From the NCBI RefSeq assembly GCF_027923905.1, contig NZ_AP026966.1:5147001-5211000 (forward strand): a DNA stretch of 64,000 bases, written 5' to 3'. The notes under the pieces were generated by a model, which saw only the letters and a program-made list of their open reading frames with translations, searched no databases and was not told the origin of the DNA. Position numbers and translations under genes: made by a program. Below, one piece after another: positions 19,441 to 26,574 of the stretch; the first letter of the stretch is position 1, and each line of letters starts with the position of its first letter. Origin of the DNA: Massilia varians (GTDB lineage: Bacteria; Pseudomonadota; Gammaproteobacteria; Burkholderiales; Burkholderiaceae_D).

Positions 19441-19930
19441 GACAGCCGCCTCGAACTGCGCCTGGGCGGCCCGCGCGTTGGCGTCGAGTTCCTTCTGGGC
19501 GGCGGCCTTTTCGTCGAACTCGCGCTGGGCGATGGCTTTGTCCGCCAGCAGGCGCTCGGCGCGCTGCAGTTCCAGGCGCGCCAGGTCGGCACGGGCGCGG
19601 TCGGCTTCGGCCTGGTAAGGGCGCGGGTCGATCACGAACAGCACCTCGCCCTTCTTCACTTCGGCGCCCGGCTTGAAGTTGACGGCGGTGATGTAGCCGC
19701 TGACGCGCGAACGGATCTCGACCTCTTCCACGGCTTCCAGGCGGCCCGAGAATTCCTGGGTTTCAAGCCCCGGCTTTTCGATGACGATTGCGGCCGAGAC
19801 CGGCGGTGCGGGGGGCGCCGCCGTCCTCGCTGTTGGCGTCGGCGCAACCAGCGAGCACCGCCGCCATGCCCGCGGCGGCCAGCGGTGCGACCAGTGTCTT
19901 CACTTTGCCCATGTGTCGTTGCTTATTCAT
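19441..19930 (-). pseudogene. RND membrane fusion protein, N-terminal remnant with frameshift
   Basis: Starts at ATG 19930 with an AAGG box and a lipoprotein signal (AAVLAGC). The frame then breaks at a run of six G/C bases (19810-19815 on the plus strand). In the correct frame it continues APPAPPVSAAIVIEKPGLE and then the lipoyl/coiled-coil region of an AcrA-like adaptor (IRSRVSGYITAVNFKPGAEV, RARADLARLELQRAERLLAD). It ends abruptly at AQAQFEAA, where it is joined to the permease remnant; about 250 residues are missing. The homopolymer shift could be a sequencing error, but the deletion is a separate lesion. Confidence 0.82.
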
Positions 19931-19997
19931 GATCAACCTTTCTTATTGAAGAGACAAAACTTCCCTGTCCGCAGGCGGGTACGAGCCGGCTGCGGGG

Positions 19998-20026
19998 AAA
20001 AAAGAGGGCCTGTCCGCGCCCGCAGG
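19998..20026 (-). terminator. Possible attenuator upstream of the RND operon
   Basis: On the minus strand a GC-rich hairpin (CCTG...CAGG, with GGGC...GCCC inside) is followed by TCTTTTTT (T-run at 19998-20003). It lies between a short leader reading frame (20066-20101) and the fusion protein start. A CCCCGCAG segment just after the T-run can pair with CTGCGGG in the terminator stem or with a second CTGCGG further down, so alternative folds are possible. Confidence 0.4.
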
Positions 20027-20065
20027 CGTGGATGCCGTATTCGTTATTGGGAGGGGGCGCCGGGG

Positions 20066-20101
20066 TCAACAGCGCACGGTGCGCAGGTGGTGCATGTTCA
20101 T
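20066..20101 (-). CDS. Possible 11-residue leader peptide (MNMHHLRTVRC)
   Basis: ATG at 20101 is preceded by AGAGGTG five bases upstream and followed by ten sense codons and TGA. The peptide contains two His in a row, two Arg and a terminal Cys. It is followed by a terminator-like hairpin before the RND fusion protein, the layout of ribosome-mediated attenuation. No other evidence supports expression, and frames this short arise by chance. Confidence 0.35.
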   Translation of the reverse strand: MNMHHLRTVRC

Positions 20102-20232
20102 GGCTCACCTCTTTCGTCAGACGGCTCCCTCACGTCGCGCTGGCGACGAATTTTGGGAAAAACGGGACCTCTCTCGTGCGCGCGGCACGTGGTTTTGGGA
20201 AGGCAGTGATAGTGAAGTCTGGTGCTGAGCGG

Positions 20233-21075
20233 TCAGCGATCCAGTCCCGCAAGGAAGGTGGCGATCTCGGCGAGCGCGTGCACCTTGCATGCACATTCGT
20301 TGCGCCCGTCGCGTTCCTGCAGGGGTGCCGGCGGCATGCGCCGCACCGTGGTGCGTACGCCGGCGTTGATCAGTTTGGCGCCGTATTGTTCGGCCTCGTC
20401 GCACAATGGGTCGTCCTCGGCGGAGAGGATCAGGGCCGGGGGCAGGTTCTTCAGCCGGGTCGATCGCAGCGGCGAGGCATACGGATGCGCGCGGTCGGCG
20501 GCGTGCGGCAGGTAGCCGCGGTAGGCGGCGGCGCAGTCGCTGGTGACTTTTTCGCGGTCCGGGCACTGGTTCATCTGGCGCATCGAGCAGGTCGACAGGC
20601 CGGGATCGAGCATCGGCATGATCAGGATCTGCCCGGCCAGCTTGGGTGCGGCGCGGTCGCGCGCCATCAGGGCGCAGACGGCGGCCAGGTTGGCCCCGGC
20701 CTCGATGCCCATCACCACCAGCTTCTTGCCGGACCAGCCGAGCCTCGACTTGTTCCTGGTGGTCCACAGCAGCACCGCGTGTGCGTCCTCGACCGCGGCC
20801 GGGAAGGGGCTCACCGTCGCCAGGGTGTAATTGGAGGCGAGCACCGCGCGCTCGTCGTTGCATTGGGCCATATGGCGCAGGAACTCGTCCGCTTCCTGCA
20901 AGTCACCCGAGACGAAGCCGCCGCCATGGAAGAACACGATGAGCGTATCGCGCTTGGCGGGTGTGCCGGCGGTGTAGAGACGGGCGGCCAAGGGCCCCTG
21001 CGCGCCGCCGACTTCCAGCTCGCGCACCTCGACGCTGGCCGTTACGGCCTCGTCGCGATCGAGGACGGCGCTCAT
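20233..21075 (-). CDS. Alpha/beta hydrolase (HSL-like) lacking the catalytic serine
   Basis: A 280-residue protein of the hormone-sensitive-lipase type: the oxyanion motif HGGGF is at 50-54 and an acid block SAEDDPLCDE at 219-228. The nucleophile elbow, normally GDSAGG, reads GIEAG (123-127), with Glu125 in place of Ser. The usual His block near the C-terminus (GMIHGF-like) is replaced by a Cys-containing stretch (ECACKVHA). It therefore probably has no esterase activity and may bind a ligand instead, if functional. The ATG at 21075 overlaps the stop of the small CxxC protein by 4 bases, and GGGAG lies upstream. The RND remnant operon lies downstream on the same strand. Confidence 0.82.
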   Translation of the reverse strand: MSAVLDRDEAVTASVEVRELEVGGAQGPLAARLYTAGTPAKRDTLIVFFHGGGFVSGDLQEADEFLRHMAQCNDERAVLASNYTLATVSPFPAAVEDAHAVLLWTTRNKSRLGWSGKKLVVMGIEAGANLAAVCALMARDRAAPKLAGQILIMPMLDPGLSTCSMRQMNQCPDREKVTSDCAAAYRGYLPHAADRAHPYASPLRSTRLKNLPPALILSAEDDPLCDEAEQYGAKLINAGVRTTVRRMPPAPLQERDGRNECACKVHALAEIATFLAGLDR

Positions 21076-21299
21076 TGGCCGGCTCCCTGCGCCGCCGCGG
21101 CCCAGCGGCTGGACTCGCCTTCCGGGCAGCCCTTGCAATCCAGCGCCAACCGGGTTTCGACCTGCATCGAGAGTGCCTTCAGGCCGCGCGCTTCCGCGCC
21201 GGCGGCCTGCGAATAGGCGTCGGTCCCCAGCAGGCCTGCCAGCGCTACCCCGCTCAGGGTCACTGCTACCGTGGTGAAGATTCCGTCCCGCATGCTCAT
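21072..21299 (-). CDS. Small exported protein with a CxxC motif
   Basis: A 75-residue protein with an N-terminal hydrophobic signal or anchor (about 8-27) and a single CKGC motif at 55-58 in a short mature tail. GGAG six bases before the ATG supports translation, and its stop overlaps the start of the hydrolase gene, so the pair is coupled. It is divergent from a LysR regulator. No family is recognised. The CxxC could be redox-active or metal-binding. Confidence 0.6.
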   Translation of the reverse strand: MSMRDGIFTTVAVTLSGVALAGLLGTDAYSQAAGAEARGLKALSMQVETRLALDCKGCPEGESSRWAAAAQGAGQ

Positions 21300-21386
21300 G
21301 ACCAGCTCCGTTTGTGTTTACATTTTGTTGCGATGCACACACTATAGTCTTCAACTACAATCGGATAAAGATGTCAATAACGAATT

Positions 21387-21410
21387 GATTGTTCAGAATG
21401 CCGAACAATC
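21387..21410. promoter_or_regulatory. Inverted repeat in the LysR divergent promoter region
   Basis: GATTGTTC (21387-21394) and its exact complement GAACAATC (21403-21410) are separated by 8 bases, 27 bases before the lysR start and about 90 bases upstream of the divergent small gene. LysR regulators commonly bind such interrupted dyads, so this is a candidate autoregulatory site. Confidence 0.5.
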
Positions 21411-21436
21411 GACTCAAACAGGAATGGGAGAGCCAC

Positions 21437-22387
21437 ATGAACAAGCTCCAGGCCATGGAAGTTTTTATCCAGGTGGTCGACTGCGGCAGCTTCACCAAGG
21501 CGGCGGAAATGCTGAACCTGCCCAAGGCGACGGTCTCGACCCTGGTACAGACGCTGGAAGCGAGCCTGTCGGTCAAGCTGCTGCACCGCACCACGCGCCA
21601 GGTGATGATCACCTCGGACGGCGCGGCCTACTATGAACGCTGCGTGCAGATCCTGTCGGACGTGCGCGACGCCGAAGAGTCGCTCTCGCGCCACCGCCTG
21701 AGCCCGAGCGGCCGCCTGCGGGTGGACACGCCCACCGGGCTGGCTTCGGAAATCCTGATCCCCGCCCTGCCCGCCTTTTTCGAGCGCTACCCGGACATCA
21801 CGCTTGAACTCGGCAGCACCGACCGCCCGGTCGACCTGGTCGAGGAAGGCGTGGATTGCGCCGTGCGCGGCGGCGAGCTGGTCGACCCGAACCTGATCGC
21901 GCGCCGCATCGGCGTGATCAACTTCGTCACCGCCGCCGCCCCAGCCTACATCGCGCGTTTCGGGATGCCCCAGCATCCGCGCGACCTCGACCGCCACCGC
22001 TGCGTCAACTACTTCTCGGCCAAGACCGGCAAGATCTCGAAATGGGATTTCACCCGCGACGGCGAGCGCATTGAGGTGGCGCTGCCCGGGTCGATCGCCC
22101 TGAACGACTCGAACGCCTACGTGCAGGCGGGCGTGGCGGGCCTGGGCATCATCATGATGACGGACTACCTGCTGGCGCAGCACATCGGGGCCGGGCGCAT
22201 GGTGCAGGTGCTGCCCGAGTGGAGCAGCGATCCGCTGCCGGTGCACGTGGTCTACCCGCAGAACCGTCACCTGTCGGCCAAGGTGCGGGTGTTCGTCGAA
22301 TGGATTTCCGAGCTGTTCGCGGGCCACCCCAACCTGCGCCTGCAGGCGCCGCGCCCGAGCGTTCAACAGGCGCTGGAGACGGTGTAG
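21437..22387 (+). CDS. LysR family transcriptional regulator
   Basis: A 316-residue LysR regulator. The winged helix-turn-helix is at about 1-60 (MEVFIQVVDCGSFTKAAEML, then KATVSTLVQTLEASL and LLHRTTR), followed by the two-lobed effector-binding domain (GRLRVDTPTGLASEILIPAL onwards). It belongs to the branch that often controls oxidoreductases and efflux. GGGAG six bases before 21437 sets the start. It is divergent from the CxxC protein, pseudo-hydrolase and RND operon and is their likely regulator. Confidence 0.92.
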   Translation: MNKLQAMEVFIQVVDCGSFTKAAEMLNLPKATVSTLVQTLEASLSVKLLHRTTRQVMITSDGAAYYERCVQILSDVRDAEESLSRHRLSPSGRLRVDTPTGLASEILIPALPAFFERYPDITLELGSTDRPVDLVEEGVDCAVRGGELVDPNLIARRIGVINFVTAAAPAYIARFGMPQHPRDLDRHRCVNYFSAKTGKISKWDFTRDGERIEVALPGSIALNDSNAYVQAGVAGLGIIMMTDYLLAQHIGAGRMVQVLPEWSSDPLPVHVVYPQNRHLSAKVRVFVEWISELFAGHPNLRLQAPRPSVQQALETV

Positions 22388-22422
22388 AATCGACGGAAAC
22401 AACAAGGCACACGGAGACAGAC

Positions 22423-22869
22423 ATGGACCACAGCGCATCTCCCCGCAACATCGACCTGCTGCTGGCGCGCTACGCCGAAAGCCACCGCAACCACACCAAC
22501 GAGATCATCCACTTCGTGTGCATTCCCCTGATCGTCCTGAGCCTGCTGGGCATCCTGTGGGCGATCCACCCGGTGGTGGCGATCGCGGCGACGCTCGCCT
22601 CGCTCTACTACTACACGACGCTGTCGCGCCAGTTCGCCCTCGGCATGGGCGTGATGAGCGCCGTGATGCTCGGACTCCTGGCGCTGATGCCCGACATGAC
22701 GGTGCTGCCGGTGTCGATCGCGATCTTCGTGGTGGCCTGGATCGGGCAGTTCGTCGGCCACAAGATCGAGGGCAAGAAGCCGTCCTTCTTCGAGGATCTG
22801 CGCTTTCTCCTGATTGGACCGCTGTTCGTGCTGTCCTTCCTGTACCGCCGCATGAATCTGGCCTATTAA
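22423..22869 (+). CDS. Mpo1-like (DUF962) membrane protein
   Basis: A 148-residue membrane protein of the Mpo1/YGL010w family, with about four helices. The family signature is at the start: LLARYAESHRNHTNEIIHFV, with H21, H24 and H30, and the second block WIGQFVGHKIEGKKPSFFED before the C-terminal helix. In yeast Mpo1 is an iron-dependent dioxygenase that shortens 2-hydroxy fatty acids; activity of bacterial members is assumed from the retained His residues. It starts 35 bases after the lysR stop on the same strand. Confidence 0.87.
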   Translation: MDHSASPRNIDLLLARYAESHRNHTNEIIHFVCIPLIVLSLLGILWAIHPVVAIAATLASLYYYTTLSRQFALGMGVMSAVMLGLLALMPDMTVLPVSIAIFVVAWIGQFVGHKIEGKKPSFFEDLRFLLIGPLFVLSFLYRRMNLAY

Positions 22870-22870
22870 C

Positions 22871-22979
22871 GTAGGGTGGACGGCTTCGCCGTCCGCGCGT
22901 TCAACCAACCGGTGCATAACCGCGGTGCGTCTATTCATATGTGATTTGAACGCGCGGGCGGGAGACCCGCCCACCCTAC
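22871..22979. repeat. REPIN-like dispersed repeat, copy 1
   Basis: Two inverted REP-like arms frame a variable core. The left arm starts GTAGGGTGGACGG with a CTTCG loop and the outer part of the right arm reads CCCGCCCACCCTAC. Next to the core, CGCGCGTTCAA on the left mirrors TTGAACGCGCG on the right. In this copy the right hairpin stem is changed on both sides (GGGCGGG/CCCGCCC), preserving pairing. It fills the gap between the Mpo1-like and EamA genes. Other copies are at 33514-33622 and 49221-49327. Confidence 0.85.
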
Positions 22980-23016
22980 CACTGCAATAAACCGGCGGAG
23001 CACGTATACTCGCGCG

Positions 23017-23955
23017 ATGCCTTCTTCCGTCCTCTTCACCGTCGCCTCCCTGATCTGGGGTTCCACCTTCTACGCCATCACGCTGCAGCTGGGCGAAGCG
23101 CCGCCAGCCGTCTCGGTGGCCTACCGCTTCTTCCTGGCCGCGGCCACGCTGTTCCTCATCTGCCTGGTACGGCGCGACAGCCTGCGCCTGCCGCTGCGCA
23201 CCCATGGCTGGATGGCGCTGCAGGGCGTGCTCACCTTCTGCATCTCCTACCTGTGCACTTATCAGTCCGAGCAGTACGTGGTCTCGGGCCTGGTGGCGGT
23301 AGTGTTCGCGCTGATGGTGTTCTGGACGCCGCTGCTGAGCAGCCTGTTCTTCGGCACCGGCATCAGCCGCCGCACCATCGCCTGCGGCGTGGTCGCCATC
23401 GCCGGCGTCGCCCTGCTGTTCTGGCATTCGATCGGCGCCGCCTGGCGCGACTTCCAGGCGGGCGGCAGTCCGGCCTTCATCGCCGGCGTGATCCTCGCGC
23501 TGGCTGCGACCATCGCCAGTTCCGCCGGCAGCATCGTGGTCACCAAGGTGAAGGAACAGTGCGAGAACCTGCCGCTGACCATGGCCTGGTCGATGCTGTG
23601 GGGCGCGTCGCTGGTGACCGTGTGGTCGCTGGCGCATGGCGACAGCTTCGTCATCCCGAGCAGCCCGACCTACTGGGGCGGCCTGGTCTACCTGTCGATC
23701 TTCGGTTCGGTGATCGCCTTCTTCGCCTACTTCACCCTGATCGGGCGCATCGGCGCGCAGAAGACCGTCTACATCGGCGTGATCACGCCGGTGCTGTCGG
23801 TGCTGCTGTCGATCAAGCTCGAAGGCTACCGCCCCGGTCCGGTCGAATTCGCCGGCATGGTGCTGTGCCTGGCGAGCGTGGCCTGGGCCCTGCGCGCCCC
23901 CGCTTCCAAACCCGTGCAATCCGCAAACCTGAACAACCCACTCGAAACGCCATGA
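23017..23955 (+). CDS. EamA/DMT family transporter
   Basis: A 312-residue inner-membrane exporter with about ten helices in two EamA repeats (about 5-135 and 150-290). The first repeat opens with LIWGSTFYAITLQLG, and the second ends with FEGYRPGPVEFAGMVLC-like (LEGYRPGPVEFAGMVL). Such proteins export metabolites or amino acids, but the substrate is not predictable. Its stop overlaps the start of the GNAT gene (ATGA), so the two form an operon. Confidence 0.9.
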   Translation: MPSSVLFTVASLIWGSTFYAITLQLGEAPPAVSVAYRFFLAAATLFLICLVRRDSLRLPLRTHGWMALQGVLTFCISYLCTYQSEQYVVSGLVAVVFALMVFWTPLLSSLFFGTGISRRTIACGVVAIAGVALLFWHSIGAAWRDFQAGGSPAFIAGVILALAATIASSAGSIVVTKVKEQCENLPLTMAWSMLWGASLVTVWSLAHGDSFVIPSSPTYWGGLVYLSIFGSVIAFFAYFTLIGRIGAQKTVYIGVITPVLSVLLSIKLEGYRPGPVEFAGMVLCLASVAWALRAPASKPVQSANLNNPLETP

Positions 23956-24440
23956 GCACTTTTACCATCCGTCCCGCCACCCCGACCGACGTCACCCACA
24001 TCCACGCCATGATCGTGGAGCTGGCCGTGTTCGAGAAACTCGAACACCTGGTGGTCGCCACCGAAGACCTGCTGCACGAGGGCCTGTTCGGCTCGCGTCC
24101 GTCGTGCGAAGCCATCATGGGCGAGGAGGACGGCGAAGTGGTCTGCTTCGCGCTGTTCTTCCATAATTTCTCGACCTTCCTCACCAGGAAAGGCCTGTAC
24201 CTGGAAGACCTGTATGTGCGCCAGTCGCACCGCGGCAAGGGCTATGGCACCAAGATGCTGACCCGCCTCGCGCAAATCGCGGTCGAGCGCAACTGCGGCC
24301 GATTCGAGTGGTCGGTGCTGGACTGGAACGAGCCGGCGATCGGGTTCTACCAGCAGATGGGCGCCGACATCCTGCCCGACTGGCGCATCTGCCGGCTCAC
24401 CGGCGACAGCTTGACGGCACTGGCGGAACGCCGCGCATAA
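23952..24440 (+). CDS. GNAT N-acetyltransferase (diamine acetyltransferase-like)
   Basis: A 162-residue GNAT enzyme. The acetyl-CoA binding motif A is LYVRQSHRGKGYGTKMLTRL (R/Q-x-x-G-x-G/A form), with motif B around FEWSVLDWNEPAIGFYQQMG. The N-terminus (IRPATPTDVTHIHAMIVELA) and overall length fit the spermidine/spermine acetyltransferase-like branch, so a polyamine or similar amine is a plausible substrate. It is coupled by a 4-base overlap to the exporter upstream, which suggests acetylation together with export of the same compound (inference). Confidence 0.88.
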   Translation: MSTFTIRPATPTDVTHIHAMIVELAVFEKLEHLVVATEDLLHEGLFGSRPSCEAIMGEEDGEVVCFALFFHNFSTFLTRKGLYLEDLYVRQSHRGKGYGTKMLTRLAQIAVERNCGRFEWSVLDWNEPAIGFYQQMGADILPDWRICRLTGDSLTALAERRA

Positions 24441-24447
24441 AGAAAAA

Positions 24448-24473
24448 CCCACGGGGCCGTGAGGCGCCGTGGG
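24448..24473 (+). terminator. Hairpin after the EamA-GNAT operon
   Basis: CCCACGG (24448-24454) pairs with CCGTGGG (24467-24473), seven bases after the GNAT stop. Only a short TTTT follows about ten bases later, so it is a weak intrinsic terminator. Confidence 0.5.
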
Positions 24474-24746
24474 CGAACCCATTTTGTCAAATGGGGAGGG
24501 GAGATGGTGAATCACACGCTTACACTATAGGTGTGGATTCTTAATATTCAATTAGGCCTTACATCTGCTTACCCTTGTTACGATCGGGTCGTGCAGCGCG
24601 TTTCCTGTCGTCCTTGGGCTAATCATTCCCGAGTTGGAATCGCGCGGTTTGACGCGAGTCAAACAGCCAGGATTCAGAAGCAGATGCTTGTGCATGCGTA
24701 AGGAATACGGGGGCATTCCGTCTCCATTACGCCTCACGGGACAGAC
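24474..24746. other. Intergenic region between convergent GNAT and hutI genes
   Basis: No reading frame with a credible ribosome site or family match is seen on either strand. The segment is less GC-rich than its surroundings in its first half. I see no clear promoter, repeat or RNA gene. Confidence 0.5.
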
Positions 24747-25979
24747 CTAGGCGCTGATGTGCGCGGGCCGTACGATGCCGCCGTTGACGACGCTGCGGCA
24801 AGGATTCGACCCCATGGCATAGGCCAGGTCGGCCGGGCGGGCAATGTCCCACAGGGCCAGGTCGGCCCTTTTCCCACCTTCCAGCGATCCAATATCCTCG
24901 TGCATGCCGAGCGCCCGCGCCGCGTGACGCGTGACGCCCAGCAAGGCTTCCTGCGGCGTCAGGCGCCACAGGGTGCAGGCCATGTTCATGGCCAGCAGCA
25001 GGGAGGTCATCGGCGAGGTGCCGGGATTGCAGTCGGTGGCCACCGCCATCGGCACCTTCGCTTCGCGCAGCGCACCGATCGGCGGCTGCACCGTCTCGCG
25101 CAGGAAGTAGTAGGCACCCGGCAGCAGCACGGCCACCGTGCCCGCACGCGCCATCGCTTCGATGCCGGCCTGGCTCAGGTGTTCGAGGTGATCGGCCGAC
25201 AAGCCGCCGTAGCGCGCCACCAGTTCGGCGCCGCGCTGGTCGGACAGCTGTTCGGCATGCAGCTTGACCGGCAGCCCGAGCGCGCGCGCGGCAAGGAAGA
25301 TACGCTCGGTCTGCGCATTGGTGAAGCCGATCCGTTCGCAGAACGCGTCCACGGCATCGACCAGGCCTTCCTGCGCCAGCTGCGGCAGCATGCGTTCGCA
25401 GATGTCGGTCACGTAGTCGTCGGCCCGCCCGGCGAACTCCGGCGGCAGCGCATGCGCGCCGAGAAAGGTCGTGGCAACCCGCACCGGCAGGCGCTCGGCC
25501 ACTTCGCGCGCCGCGCGCAGCATGCGCGCCTCGGCGTCCAGCGCCAGGCCGTAGCCCGACTTGATCTCGAGCGTCGTCACCCCCTCGGACAGGAGCCTGG
25601 CCACGCGCGGCAGGCTTTGCGCCAGCAGCGTCCCGAGGTCGGCCTGGCGGGTGGCGCGCACGGTGGACATGATGCCGCCGCCCTGGCGCGCGATATCTTC
25701 GTAGCTGGCGCCGTTCAGGCGGGCTTCCCATTCCTTGCTGCGGTTGCCGGCGTGGACCACGTGGGTATGGCAGTCGACCAGGCCCGGCGTCATCCAGGCG
25801 CCGCCGCAGTCGTGCTCCGCCACGGCAGCCGGCGCATCGCGGCGCGCGCCGAGCCAGGCGATGCGGCCGTCCTTCACGGTCAGCGCCGCGTCGATGATCT
25901 CCCCGTAGCCGTCCACGGCGGTAGGCATCATCGTGGCCAGATGCACGTTGGTGAACAGCAGGTCCGCGACTTCACTCAT
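24747..25979 (-). CDS. hutI: Imidazolonepropionase
   Basis: Hydrolyses 4-imidazolone-5-propionate to N-formimino-L-glutamate, the third step of histidine breakdown. The 410 residues show the amidohydrolase metal motif in [20 protein letters not shown] and the downstream KLHAEQ and ADHLEHL histidine blocks, with the terminal Asp in [10 protein letters not shown]. Normal length. It is the last gene of the hut operon and overlaps hutD by 8 bases. Confidence 0.96.
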   Translation of the reverse strand: MSEVADLLFTNVHLATMMPTAVDGYGEIIDAALTVKDGRIAWLGARRDAPAAVAEHDCGGAWMTPGLVDCHTHVVHAGNRSKEWEARLNGASYEDIARQGGGIMSTVRATRQADLGTLLAQSLPRVARLLSEGVTTLEIKSGYGLALDAEARMLRAAREVAERLPVRVATTFLGAHALPPEFAGRADDYVTDICERMLPQLAQEGLVDAVDAFCERIGFTNAQTERIFLAARALGLPVKLHAEQLSDQRGAELVARYGGLSADHLEHLSQAGIEAMARAGTVAVLLPGAYYFLRETVQPPIGALREAKVPMAVATDCNPGTSPMTSLLLAMNMACTLWRLTPQEALLGVTRHAARALGMHEDIGSLEGGKRADLALWDIARPADLAYAMGSNPCRSVVNGGIVRPAHISA

Positions 25980-26574
25980 AGTTTTCTTCGTCTTCTTCCT
26001 CGTGGTACCAGACGTCCACGATGTAGATCATGCCCTGCCCGGCTTCAAGACGCCAGGTCGAGCCAGGCTCCAGCACCACCGCGTCATAGCGCACCATGCC
26101 GATGCGCTCCTGTTCATTGCGCAGCTCGAGGGCGTCGCCTTCGGCCAGGAACAGCACGGTCACGTCGGCGCGCGCAACGAAGGTGGAGTCGCCCGTCAGC
26201 CGGCGCCGGCCGAAGGTGTGGTAGCAGCGCTCGCTGCGCGTCATGGCATTGAAGTCGGTGCTGCCGCCGCGGCTGAGTTTCGCGATGACCTGCGCGCTGC
26301 CGTCGAAGGCCACCACCGGATCGGCTTCGTTCACCAGGGTCGGCTCGCCGTCGATCTCCAGGCTCATGCCGTGGCCCTCGACCAGCGCCAGCGTGCGGTC
26401 TACGCCGGGGAAGCTCGAAAAGGCGCCATCCTTCTCGATGGTGGCCAGGCTCACGCGCCAGTCGAAGTCCTCGAAACCGGAATCCGGCGGACCGATGGCG
26501 ATTTCGGTCGTGCTGCCGCCGCCGTTCTTCCACGGCACCGGCAACAGTCCTGCAAATGGGATCAGTACGGTCAT
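25972..26574 (-). CDS. hutD: HutD/Ves family cupin-like protein
   Basis: A 200-residue HutD family protein with the family opening [20 protein letters not shown] and [24 protein letters not shown]. The fold is a bicupin. In Pseudomonas HutD limits excessive hut induction, possibly by binding formylglutamate or an intermediate; it is not catalytic in the pathway. It overlaps hutF upstream by 4 bases and hutI downstream by 8, so it is translated as part of the operon. Confidence 0.93.
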   Translation of the reverse strand: MTVLIPFAGLLPVPWKNGGGSTTEIAIGPPDSGFEDFDWRVSLATIEKDGAFSSFPGVDRTLALVEGHGMSLEIDGEPTLVNEADPVVAFDGSAQVIAKLSRGGSTDFNAMTRSERCYHTFGRRRLTGDSTFVARADVTVLFLAEGDALELRNEQERIGMVRYDAVVLEPGSTWRLEAGQGMIYIVDVWYHEEEDEENYE

